DNA from: Typhlomys cinereus
Lineage: Eukaryota > Chordata > Mammalia > Rodentia > Platacanthomyidae
Reading direction: 5' to 3'
Assembly: GCA_023101885.1 (NCBI GenBank)
Contig: JALPQD010000016.1
Location: 13,051,134-13,115,133 of the forward strand
DNA: 64,000 nucleotides
The notes beneath the pieces were generated by a model that was not told the DNA's origin, did no database searches, and saw nothing but the letters and a program-made list of their open reading frames with translations. Both the position numbers and the translations under genes were made by a program. This document shows, one piece after another, positions 23,826 through 34,184 of this stretch; position 1 is the first letter of the stretch; each line of letters begins with the position of its first letter.

Positions 23826-26278
23826 GGTAAGTCACTCCTTCCTTGACTAGATATCTTTTTCAAAGTGAGAAAGGAATTCATAAGTGTACACTTTTCTTTC
23901 TTTCTGAGTGAGAAAACAAATCATAGGAATACACTTTCTTTCTGATACTTCTTTACAAGTAAGAAGCTCCATGATATACATAAACTTTGTTTGATTCACC
24001 AGTAATTGTATTTTGGTAAGCATGTTTTTTTTAATGGGTGTATCCATAGATGTATATTTTCAGGATCCCTTCTGATTATTTGATGTGCTGTTCATATATT
24101 ATGAGCAAGCTATCTCTGAAAGTATAAGACATAGATATGAAATAACTATGGCTCTAAAAAAAGAAAAAATGATGAACAACTACAGTTTACTAGAGTCATT
24201 TCAGTTTATTCACACATTGAAGCCTTGTTGAAAATGTACAGACTAAAGTTTTCTTGGTGCCTTAATGAAAAAAGAGTTTTTAACATTAAATGCTCCTTAT
24301 GAATTATCAAATAATTTTAAGTTGCATAGTCATGTATTCTCTATGGAATACTGAAGAATACATAGGACTGAATATAAGCCATGTTACCTTCTTCTCTACC
24401 CAACTCCTGAACATGAGGAAAGTTCAAGGACAGATGAGTTACACATTCAATTCATGGCTCAAAAATTTTGTCCTGTGTAACTGCCACTCCATCAGGAAAC
24501 TACAATGGACATATACTTCTAATTTTCTATTATCTGTACCATTTAAAATTTATTTTGTGAATGAATTAACCATATAACAATGCTATTTCAAGAAAAGAGC
24601 AGTTGCAAATTTATGCAATAAACACATCTTCTTAAAAATTATAGCAAGTCATATCTTTAAATTCCTTCAAGACATATAGCATTACACATGTATAGATTGA
24701 TTAAGAAAAGAAAATTTCAAATAATATTATTCACTCTATCATCTTGAATTTAAATTAACACATCCAAGGTTTTTTGATGCTTTTGTTCTTGTGATATTTT
24801 TTGGCTGTGTAGTTATTTGTTTGCTTTTTAATATTACTAGTTGAACTTTCTGAGTGTTAAAAATGGCATTTCTAAAAATGAAATAGGTTTTAATTTATAA
24901 TTAAAAAGTGATGATCTTGGAACTGACAGTTTTATTACAATGATCTTGAGAAATGTGAATAATATTAACATTGTGTTTTGTAGAAATCACTGACATAGTA
25001 AACAAATATTATCCATAAGAGAATAAATGAAAGTATAACTAATTTTGTTGCTTTACATAAAATTACATTTTAAAAATTGAAGCAGTTTCAATTTTGAAGT
25101 TTCTTATTAAAGAATTATTAATTTCACATTCCAAACATTCTCCTTGACAATGAGCATTTTTGTCAAAGGAACATAAGAAATAAGTAAATGTCATATTATT
25201 TGAAAGATGTTCATATTAAGAGTTTAAAAAATTGCTCTACTTAGGTGGACTGGGAGTTTTCTAGCCTGAGCCTGTCTTTTCTCCACTTCTGGCTCCCTCA
25301 GCTTCTCTCGTTAATCTTGCAGCAAATGATGCTAATACAGGAGTTGCAGGGGGCATTGTAGTCTGCTTATTCTCTGCTTGTGGTCCCCAGTGTGTCTGAT
25401 GTGGTAGCAATTAAGACCATGTGCATGTGCTGTTTGGAGGCTCCATGAAGATAGATTAATCAGGTTGTAAATGGTCCTAGTGACATTGCCAGCAGTGTCT
25501 TTGATGGGCCTGATCCAAGGTGATTGAATCCAAATATACTGATGGATAGTCAATCTCCAAAGAAGGGAGTTGACTCTCTAAAGCACAGTGAAAACATCTG
25601 GTGCCAGTAATATGAATGTGGCATATTCATAGCTGCCAGACCAATTCTTTAGTGAATGGTCTTTTGTATAGAATACCAAAACAAGTACCATCAATGTAAT
25701 CAAATACACCAATTTTAAACAATAACTTTAAGAATTATATCTTACACCTACTTTGACTAGATGATCTTAAATTAATTCAAATTTCCAAACCAATTTTGAC
25801 CCATCTCACATATTTTTTCCAAAGCCTAGACATTTATTTTAAAATTTTTTGACAAAATATGTAAGAAGGAACGAGGAAACACAGTAGTGTAAAAGCAAAA
25901 AATGCAAAAAGTTTGATGATTGTTTGTGACCAAAATTAGTGAGTTAGAAATGGAGCAGAATGAATTAGAGCAAAAAAAAAAAAAAGTAAAAAAGAGAATA
26001 TTATTAAAAGCTCATTAAAATGAGGTTTCTTAAATGTCCTTATAAAATAATAAAGTATGGCTTTCATAATTAAGTTAATCTGTTATTGGCCCAGAAAATG
26101 GAAATCATAGTTGTTGATTGATCTAAAAATAAGCTAACTATATTCATGGTCAATATTTAGAAAAGAGGAACTCAATAGAAGATAGTTCTGTTTTTCAATG
26201 AATATGCTCTGAAAGAAATGGATGCAATATAGAAAAGTAAAATTTAACTTCTCATTGACTTGACAAAACTTTACTTTA
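23826..26278. other. Unassigned AT-rich DNA
   Basis: No gene is seen. 25230-25560 is somewhat less AT-rich and holds a 73-codon minus frame without a recognisable domain. Confidence 0.45.
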
Positions 26279-26650
26279 GGATTTGGGGAGATGGTTCAAA
26301 GGGAAAAATGAACAAACACGAGGGCATGATTTTAGATATCTATCACTCATGTAAAAAAGATACTTAATGCAGTGGAGAATCTGAGCACTGAGGTTCATAG
26401 AAAGGGGGTTATCCGAGGGTTGCTAGCCTGTTTAACCAATCAGTGAGCTCCAAGTTCAATGAGAGACTCTGTCTCAAAAAGTAAGATGAGGGAAGGAGCA
26501 AGATGTGCACTGTAGACCTCTTGTTTCCAAAGAGGGAATGCATACATGTACACACATATGTATGTGCACATATATGAAAACACCATATGCTCATAATTTT
26601 CTATAACACATACATTTCCCCCACATACAAACACCACATGGGTGCAAAGA
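26279..26650 (+). repeat. B3-like SINE, plus orientation
   Basis: The head is 'ggatttggggagatggttca'. The body contains 'gagcactgaggttcatag', 'gttgctagcctgtttaacca', 'gtgagctccaagttcaatga' and 'gagactctgtctcaaaaa', and the tail is 'catgtacacacatatgtatg'. This is the full B3 architecture, with a CA/TG-rich tail, and it is one of the clearest markers of a mouse-like rodent in the window. Confidence 0.7.
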
Positions 26651-27243
26651 TTAAGACCTCATTTGGGTGAAAACATATGTAAATAAAAATTTTTAGTATG
26701 CACAATATAAGGCAGTTTGAAGCTTGAGGTGTGTAATGCTTCCTTTGGCTGAGAAGTAAATACATTCAACGTACATTTAAAAGTAAAATAGGAATTCAAT
26801 AAAGTTAACAGCATTTTTTCTTTAAAAAGAACAAGTTAGAAAATGATGATCTATATTCTTGCTGGAATATGAATTATGTCAGGAATATATCATCAAACAC
26901 AAACTAGATGAAACACTTTGAGCCACATAAGTGAAAAGACCTGAAAATAGGAGATAGACAAGGGAGATGAAGAGTTGTAAGGGGAAAAGGAAGAAGAGAT
27001 TGCAGATATTAAAATAGGAAAATACCATAAATATGCTATATTCATGTATGCAACACTAAAATACTAAAAAAGGAAAATCCGCCAAACATTTCTAAATTTG
27101 AGAAAGTACTTTAAATGGAATTAGATATAGAATTGTTACATTCTTTTATAATATATTCATAAATATATAAATTATGGAATTTAAATATGTTTACATTTGA
27201 CACTTGTAAATTGGTGAATGGAATAATGAGTAACATATTATAA

Positions 27244-27267
27244 GGCATGTAAAATATAGTTTTATTC
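27244..27267. repeat. Target-site duplication, left copy (24 bp, diverged)
   Basis: This matches 34161-34184 at 20 of 24 positions. It starts GGCATGTA in both copies and ends TTTTA(T/G)TC. It brackets the minus-strand L1. Confidence 0.8.
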
Positions 27268-28344
27268 ATTTATTTATGTATTTATTGTTATTTTTTCTCA
27301 CTCATACAAACTTAATAGCTATTCTGGTTCCCTCCCTCCCTCAAATCCTCCCAGGACCCTCTTGCTTCCTCCCCCATTTCCCCTTTCTGTCTCCCCCTTC
27401 CCTCCCTCTCTCCCAGTTCCCCCTTATTCCCCACCCAATCCCTAGAGCATCCTTTAGTGTGCATGTCAAACTTCCTTCTGCATCCTCCACTTTAATGAGG
27501 TGTAAGGACTCAGTAGCATTGTCTAGAGCACTTTCTTGTGCTCCACTCTAGTATGGGAACACTATTGTGACTGATAATCCCTTGCCTCAAAGGATCCTAA
27601 TGCCTGTGATCCATGCTAGACTTTGGGGGGGGGTCATTGATATGACAGTCATTGCAAAGGTCATGCAAAGTCCAATTATGGTTATTTCGGCCCTAACTTG
27701 TTTGGAATATCTTGTGTATCGTTGCTCCTCCCCATCTTTAGACTCTTACAATCTTACTGCCCACTCTACCACAAATTTCCCTGAGCTTTACAATAGGGAG
27801 AGATTTGGCTGGTCTGGTTTCTGGTGATTAATGTAAAGTCTCTAATGTTCTGAATTATGATTTGTTGTTTTTTTCAGATTTGCTGTTCCTGCATCACCCT
27901 TGGCTCCATCCTGATTGGCATTGTATGTCACCTCCTAGCTAAAGATAAAAGACTGTTAAAATAGAGTCTTACTATAAGAGTAGATTCAAAGGTAGATGGA
28001 ATAAGAGCAGGGGGCTGTGGTCGTGGTGGTGGTGGGCGGGTCAGTCTCCCATTTGCAGGATGGTTACTATCTATCTGCTAGACTCTATGCCCTCCCTGAC
28101 TGGTGAGATCAAACCCCTTCAGTTGCGTGTGACCAGGAAAGAAAGTGAGTGAGTTTAACCAGATATCTCATTACTTACTTGCAATACTTGATGGTGACTT
28201 ATTTTCTCTGTTGTAGCATGATACTTCTCTCCTTGTTTCTGGGGGGTGGGCCCTCCTTCCCCTTCCCTCCTGTTCATAATCTTTGCAATTACTATAAGTA
28301 TTACAGAGATTTATCTTTGAATATGTCATTAGGTGGGTTTGGTA
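27268..28344 (-). other. L1 3' UTR, minus strand
   Basis: This is the reverse complement of the 19437-20431 type 3' UTR. The C-rich tract at 27330-27430 is the G-rich tract of this orientation. An A-rich tail (T-rich here) lies at 27268-27296. Confidence 0.88.
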
Positions 28345-28470
28345 CTAGGATCTATGTATTATGGAGTACATATGGCACTTAATTTTCTGTGTCTGGGATA
28401 CTTTGCTCAGTATAATTTTTTCTAATTTCATCCATTTCCTGGCAAATTTCATTAATTCATCTTTTTGATG

Positions 28471-28476
28471 GCTGAG
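28471..28476. repeat. 6-bp target-site duplication of the LTR, left copy
   Basis: GCTGAG is repeated at 30198-30203. Removing 28477-30203 restores continuous L1 sequence ('gatggctgag|tagtattcc'). Confidence 0.9.
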
Positions 28477-28578
28477 TGCCGCAGACCAGAGTCGCGGCCT
28501 CAAGACCAGGGCTCCACAAGACCGGGTGGAGAACAGAACACACGCGGCTCCCTCTCGTCCGAGTGTATCCTGAACCCG

Positions 28579-28584
28579 TTTATT
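28579..28584 (-). terminator. LTR polyadenylation signal AATAAA
   Basis: AATAAA on the minus strand, about 17 bp downstream of the LTR TATA box. This implies a very short R region. Confidence 0.75.
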
Positions 28585-28600
28585 GAAACTTTCATGACAA

Positions 28601-28608
28601 CTTTTATA
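28601..28608 (-). promoter_or_regulatory. LTR TATA box
   Basis: TATAAAAG on the minus strand in the AT-rich end of U3, with GC-rich R-U5-like sequence downstream. Strength and activity are unknown. Confidence 0.7.
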
Positions 28609-29334
28609 CAGAAAATTTTGGGGTAAAGAATGTTGCACCTACAACAGACATATAATTTTTTAGTCAGCAAAAATCACCTTCAGGGTGGACATTTTTTCAA
28701 GAACCTAACCCATTGCTTCAGGGCAAAGGCACTTAACAGAAACATTCTCTCAGTATTTCCAAACTTATGTAATCTATAATGCTTCACCAGATAGCTATGG
28801 GGCTGAGCCCACATTTTAACTGCTTTTTTTAAAATACAGAGGCAGAATGATCTCCTATTGATTTTAGCAAGGAACATACTTTACAATTAACTACAGGAGT
28901 CCCCAACACCCCATAAGTCCCAGCATGAGCTTTTGCTGTTGTCCTCTCCAGGTTGATACTCTCAGTCAGGCAGGTCGACATAAGCACCAGGCATGGCAGC
29001 AGGTTCTAACTTGGGAAGATGTATGCAGCTCATGTAGTCTCTACTATCCAAGCTTAAACTACATCTCTAAGGAGGCCTTGACTTGGATACTCAAGGCCCA
29101 TAAGCTATAGCTGGTTCTGTCGATGGAGCACTGAGGTATGCACTGAAGAAAAACACTTAAGCAATATAATTATTAAAAGAATAACTTCTATAATAGCATC
29201 CTTCTATTCCTTTAATAGTAAGGTTGCTTATGTCTTCCTTTGAGGAATTCCAGAAGTGTATTGCCATCAGTTAGATGACCCATCTGTGAACCATGCATAC
29301 TCCAAACCTGGGGTCCAGTCAGGCCCCATATGCC

Positions 29335-29364
29335 GAGGGTGTCTCTTTCGAGGGTGTCTCTTTC
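29335..29364. repeat. 15-bp perfect tandem duplication within LTR U3
   Basis: GAGGGTGTCTCTTTC occurs twice without interruption, inside the CpG-bearing part of U3. Tandem motifs in U3 often mark enhancer segments; function here is inferred only. Confidence 0.85.
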
Positions 29365-30197
29365 GGGGCGGAGGCGATCATTGGTGGGAGTGCACTCAGA
29401 TGGTCCATCTCTGTGATTTCTCATCAGAGTGCTGTTTGGGGTAGGAAAGACACGGCCCCCTTTGCTTCTGACATGGATTCTCCCAGTTTGGATTGCAAAT
29501 ACCATCTCCAGGGGCAGTCTTGGCATCTAGACTTTCTGACATGATGGTCTCTTCCTTGGCCTTCAGCCAGGGTAAGAGGGTATCACAGTTTCTTTTAAGG
29601 TTCTGGTGGACTGAGAGCATAGTCTTGTACTTCTGGAATTTCTGAGTTAGTACGTAGGTGGGAATTTTACCCACCTATGTTTTAAGACTCTAGAAGTTAT
29701 TCTCTAATTTCCTTAAAATCAGTGCACACATTCTGATTAACAAATCTACTTATTGTAAATGACTAGACATGAAATTTCTATTTAGTATTTGACTGAAACT
29801 TAAAAAGCAGGCTTCTTCTCTAGAACAGAGAGCAGGAAGCTAGTTCCAAAAAACCCTAAGAAAGGGCACTCCTGAATCCCAGAAGAATTCTTCCTGCCAG
29901 AGGCAAAACTTGAATTATCCCAAACAAAACCTAGGTAAAAATGCTTAGCACCTGTCCATGGACTTTATTTTGACATACCGAGAAATTCCTAGCACTTGCC
30001 CATGGGGTTACTGTGTCCTACCCAGGGAACAGGCTTTAGGCCTGAACTGGGAAGAAACACCAAGACCTGACAATTCCCATATTTTTCCTTATTTCTCTAA
30101 AATAAAGCCATGTCCTTATCCCAAAACATGTTACTTTGAATCCACCTTTTCAAAACTGAGACATATTCTACCAGATTAGTTGGATAGGAGCGCGGCA

Positions 30198-30203
30198 GCT
30201 GAG
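30198..30203. repeat. 6-bp target-site duplication of the LTR, right copy
   Basis: GCTGAG is the partner of 28471-28476. Confidence 0.9.
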
Positions 30204-32228
30204 TAGTATTCCATCGTATAAATGTATCATATTTTCTTTATCCACTCATCAACTGTTGGACATTTGGGTTGATTCCATGACTTTGCTCTTGTAAATAGTG
30301 CTGCTATGAACATGATCATGCTTGTGTCATTGACATGAATTTTTGCTTTATGGGGGATTATTCCCAGAAGTGGAATAGCAGGGTCATATGGCATTTCAAT
30401 CTTTAACCTCTTTAAGAATCGCCAGATGGTTCGCCAGAGTGGATGTATGAGTCTGCATTTTTACCAGCAATGTAGGAAAATTCCCTTCTCTCCACATCCT
30501 CTCCAGCATTTGGCGTTGTTTATATTGTGGATTTTTGCCATTCTGACTGGGGTGAGATGATATCTCAGGGAAGTTTTGATTTGCATTTCCCTGATAGCTA
30601 AGAATATGGAACATTTTTTAAGATATTTGTTAGACATTTCAATTTTGTCCCTGGTAAATTTTCTTTTAAGTTCCAAGGCCTGTTTTTTAATTGGTCCATT
30701 TGTTTCCTTGATGTTTAGTTTTCTAGTTCTTTGTGCACTCTGGATAATAGAGCTCTATCAGATATTTGGTTAGTGAAGATTTTCTCCCATTCTTTGGGTT
30801 GCTTTTTGCTCAGATTACAATCTCTTTATCTGAACAAAAGCTCTTTAATTTCTTAAGATTCCATTTGTTGGTTGTAGTGAACTGTGCAATTGGATTACTG
30901 TTTAGGAACTGTTGCCTAATCCAATCAGCTCGAGGGAGTTAAAATTCTCTGGATTTCTTGGGTATCAGTAGTGATAACTCCATTTTCATTTCTAATTTTG
31001 TTAATTTGGGTTTTCTCTCTATTGTTTTTGGTTAAATTAGCTAAGGGTATATCTATCTTATTGATTTTTTTCAAAGAACCAGCTTTTTGACTGGTTGATT
31101 CTCTGTATCATCTTCCTTATCTTAATTTCTGATATTTCTCCACTGATTTTGGTAATCTCCTCTCTTCTATTGCTTGTGGGACTGGATTGCTCTTGTGTCT
31201 CTAAAACTCTAAGCTGCATTGTTAAGTCATTTATTTGTGACATTTCTATTTTTTGATGTAGGTATCAAGAGCTATGAACTTACCTCTTAGGACAGCTTTC
31301 ATTGTGTCTCAAAGATTTTGATAAGTTGTATTTTCATTATTATTTGCTTCCAGGAAATCTTGAATTTCCTTTATAATTTCTTCCTGAATGTACTTCTCAT
31401 TCAGCATCATAGTGTTTAGTTCCAAGAGTTAGTATATTTTCTGCTGTCTGTTGTGTTGCAGCTGTCAAGCTTTAGACCATGGTGGTCTGCTAAGGTACAG
31501 GCTAGAATTTCAACTTTACTGTATATTGGAGATTCATTTTCTGGCCCAGTGTGTGGTCTATTTTGGAGAAAGTTCTGTGTGCTGCTGAGAAAAATGTGTA
31601 TTCTTTGGTGCGTGGGTGAAAAGTTCGATAGAGATCTGTAAGGTCCATTTCTTTAAGGGTTTGATTAAGTTCCAATGTATCTCTGTTAAGTTTTTAACCT
31701 GTTGATCTATCCCATGTTGAGAGGTCAGTATTGAAATCCCCAAAAATTATCATTTTGGGGTTGATTTCTTGCTTTAGACACTGCAGTATTTGCTTAAAGA
31801 ATGTGAAGGAGCCCATATTAGATGAATATATATTCAGTATTGTGAAGTCTTCCTGGTGGATTGTACATGTGACTAAAATGTAGTGTCCATCTGTGTCTCT
31901 TATGATTTTTTTTTGGTTCAACGTCCACTTTGTCTGATAGCATAATAGGTACCCCTGCTTTTAACCTGGTTCTATTAGCTTGCAGAATTTTTGACCAGCC
32001 TTTTACTTTTAGGATGTGCCTATCTTTTGTGGTGAGATGACTTTCCCGAATGCAGCAGATTGATGGATTGTGATTTCTAATCCAAATTTTTAATCTGTGT
32101 CTTTTGATTGGTGAGTTAATTCCATTGACATTTAGTGTTGTAATGGAGAAATTACTTTTAATTCCAGACACTTTTTATGTTTAGTGGCTTTTGCAAGTGT
32201 ATCATTTGATTTTTAGGTTTTGGTGATA

Positions 32229-33283
32229 TTATACTTCCCTTCTGTCTTCCTGGATATGCTTGTTCTTTTCTTCAAGCTTGAGTATCATTCCTAGCATTTT
32301 TTGAAGACCTGCTTTGGTAGACATGTAAGCCTTCAAGTTGTCTTTTTGCTGGAAAACTTTTCTTTCCCCCTTGATCACGACGGATAGTTTTGCCAGGTGT
32401 ATCAGCCTGGGTGACATTTTTGCTCATTCAATACTTGAAGTATGTCTCTCTAAGCTCTTCTTGCTTTCACTGTTCCCATTGAGAAGTCTTTGTTATTTTA
32501 ATAGGTTTACCTTAAAAAAGGCCTTTTTTTTCCCCCTTGAAGCTCTTAGCACCCTTTCTTTGTCTTGAATGTTGAGTGTTTTGACTATTATTTGCTGTGG
32601 GGAGTTTCTATTTTGGTCATATCTATTTGGGGTGTGGAATGCCTCTTGTATTTGGATGGATCTCTCTTCCTTTAGATGAGGAAAGTTTTCCTTGATGATA
32701 ATTTAAAACATTTCCTCAGGTGTGGTATTTTGGGATTCTTGTTCTGGTATTCCATGAATGCATATGTTAGGCTTCTTCAGGGTGTCCCATAACTCTTGAA
32801 TAGTCTTCTCAAGTATCTTTTTTTGGCTTTAACAACTCTTCCTTTGAGCTGGTCAGTTCTTCCCACTTTGACTTCAAGATCTGAAATTCTATTTTCTGCT
32901 TCTTTAGTTTTGCTGATAAGACTCTGTTGAGTTCTGGGTTGAAGATAACTTGCCTTTTTGTTCAGTTTTAAACTCTGCTTGACACTGTTTTAACTGCTCT
33001 ATGCCTATTTTTGAACTGTTTTTCTCATTTCCTCCAAGTGTTTGTTGTGTTTCTGTTCAAAGTGGTTGATGCGGTTATTTAACTCCTTCCAATTTTCCTC
33101 TTTCATAGAATTGAAAATGGTAATGATCATGCATTGAAAGTTATCCTCGTAGGTATGGTTTTCTTGGCTATTTTCTGTGAATTTGTTCTGTTTGGAATCT
33201 ATCATTATGGGGTTAATTCTTTTGGTGGGAGATTTGTTTTCTTGGGTTTTGCTTCTCATGAATTTGTGCTGTAACCTGGGCAT
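32229..33283 (-). pseudogene. L1 ORF1, broken (minus strand)
   Basis: It begins MPRLQHKFMRSKTQENKSP, colinear with the other ORF1 (shared KTQENKSPT). The first 92 codons (33283-33005) include the coiled-coil start (ELNNRINHFEQKHN). Frame breaks follow through the middle. The C-terminal segment (32417-32229) retains 'LIHLAKLSVVIKGERKVFQQ' and 'LKAYMSTKAGLQKML'. Same protein family and domain order as 14645-15743. The stop at 32229-32231 lies 57 bp before the ORF2 start. Confidence 0.88.
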
Positions 33284-34160
33284 TGTTGTTTTATCTCTTA
33301 AGATCTTCTTTCAGTTTCTGTGTGTTTTTGACTTAACTGAATTAGTTGATATTATTACTCTTGAGCAGTTATTACTAGTGTTTGCTTTGGAGTTGTGTAT
33401 GCTGGACTGTTGTTATTGTTATTACCTGGATGAGGTTTTTAGACTGTTACTACATCAATTAAGTCAGGTTTAGTGGAGAGGGAGTAAAGATTGGTATGGT
33501 AGTGCACGTTTATGATTTAGTACCTTGGTGATATATGAAGGTGAATGATGTAGTCCCTGAAGTTGTATATATTTTGGGGGTGGCTGTATAGAAAAGTTAA
33601 ACTACAATGACTAAAAATTGAAAGGAACAGGATGGTAAAAAGAGGTTTCCTCATCTTTGAGCTGGATGTGAAGAATCTCTCACATGTGATAGGATGATTT
33701 TAGAGGTTTTCAGGTATATGGCATTTGGCTCCTAGAGCTTTGCTTGGGTTTCCTTCGGACTTTGTTGAATTCTGAGAAGTGGTGTTTCTTCCCTGGACTG
33801 CACCTGAATGACCTGGGTGAAAAGAACAGAGCTTCTAATTGTGGCACATTTCACCTGGGACCTGGTGTGTTACCTAGGGTCTTTCCCTTAGCTCATAGCA
33901 GACTGGGTGCTGCTCTGGCTGGCTGATGGGATGAGCTGGGTGAAAAGAACAGAGCTTCTAATTGTGGCACATTTCACCTGGGACCTGGTGTGTTACCTAG
34001 GGTCCTTCCCTAGCTCATAGCAGACTGGGTGCTGCTCTGGCTGGCTGATGGGAAGAGTTGGGATGAGTGGATGACCTGGGCCTTGAAGGAGGGCTAGGGG
34101 GGGGTTTAACTGAGAAACAGTGTGTCCTCCCTGGACTGGCATGCATCCAGGGGAAAAAGG
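33284..34160 (-). promoter_or_regulatory. L1 5' UTR with tandem monomers
   Basis: This is the minus-strand leader of about 880 bp between the ORF1 start and the 5' target-site duplication. The distal part contains two near-identical 123-bp units. In mouse and rat L1, tandem 5' monomers serve as the promoter; the same role is inferred here. Upstream of the last about 60 bp it shows no resemblance to the leader of the plus-strand L1. Confidence 0.75.
33812..34057 (-). repeat. Two tandem 123-bp L1 promoter-type monomers
   Basis: 'gaaaagaacagagcttctaa' begins at 33819 and again at 33942, a spacing of 123 bp. The remainder of the unit ('cacctgggacctggtgtg', 'gcagactgggtgctgctctg', 'gctggctgatggg') repeats with only a few differences. 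A third, partial and diverged unit may follow, since 'ccctggactg' occurs near both ends of the array (33791 and 34128). Confidence 0.9.
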
Positions 34161-34184
34161 GGCATGTACAACATAATTTTAGTC
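34161..34184. repeat. Target-site duplication, right copy (24 bp, diverged)
   Basis: Partner of 27244-27267, immediately upstream (on the minus strand) of the L1 5' end. Confidence 0.8.

Larger units (their letters stand above)
28477..30197 (-). mobile_element. Solo LTR of a class-II (betaretrovirus-like) endogenous retrovirus
   Basis: The insert is 1,721 bp. On the minus strand it begins TGCCGC and ends GCGGCA and is flanked by the 6-bp duplication GCTGAG. Six-base duplications are typical of class-II (ERVK/betaretroviral) integration, and TGCCGC ends recall the mouse mammary tumour virus (MMTV) group. A TATAAAAG box (28608-28601) lies about 17 bp upstream of an AATAAA (28584-28579), followed by about 100 bp of GC-rich U5-like sequence. 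The other end of the insert is not repeated internally, so this is one LTR, left by recombination between two. At 1.7 kb it is very long for this class, the excess lying in U3. Minus-strand open frames of 92 and 104 codons (29674-29396, 29526-29212) have no recognisable domain. Confidence 0.85.
28345..32171 (-). pseudogene. L1 ORF2, internally deleted and LTR-interrupted
   Basis: It starts at 32171 with MSGIKSNFSI, colinear with the start of the other ORF2. Endonuclease motifs remain in pieces: N14, and E43 in 'CCIRESHL' (32171-31818), then 'GDFNTDLS' in a shifted frame (31921-31694). A deletion at 30937-30942 joins codons just before the reverse transcriptase core to the far C-terminal part, so the FADD catalytic core is absent. 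The C-terminal cysteine motif 'CWRGCGEKG' survives near 30500, followed by a stop. The solo LTR at 28477-30197 splits the last segment. The family stop is at 28345-28347. It is nonfunctional. Confidence 0.9.
27268..34160 (-). mobile_element. Full-length L1, minus strand, interrupted by a solo LTR
   Basis: On the minus strand the order is 5' UTR with tandem monomers (34160-33284), ORF1 (33283-32229), ORF2 (32171-28345) and 3' UTR (28344-27268). A 24-bp diverged duplication flanks both ends, so this is a complete insertion rather than a truncated one. It has lost about 1.7 kb of ORF2 at about 30940 and gained a 1,721-bp LTR at 28477-30197. Without the LTR it is about 5.2 kb; restoring the lost length would give about 6.9 kb, typical for full-length L1. 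Confidence 0.93.

Noticed and set aside
28474..28638. 97-codon minus frame running from the LTR into L1 (28638-28345)
   Set aside because: It is a chance fusion across the insertion boundary, with the end of ORF2 appended.
28477..30197. A complete provirus with gag/pol/env
   Set aside because: Only 1.7 kb lies between the duplications, the starting end is not repeated internally, and no protease, reverse transcriptase or integrase motif is present. A solo LTR fits.
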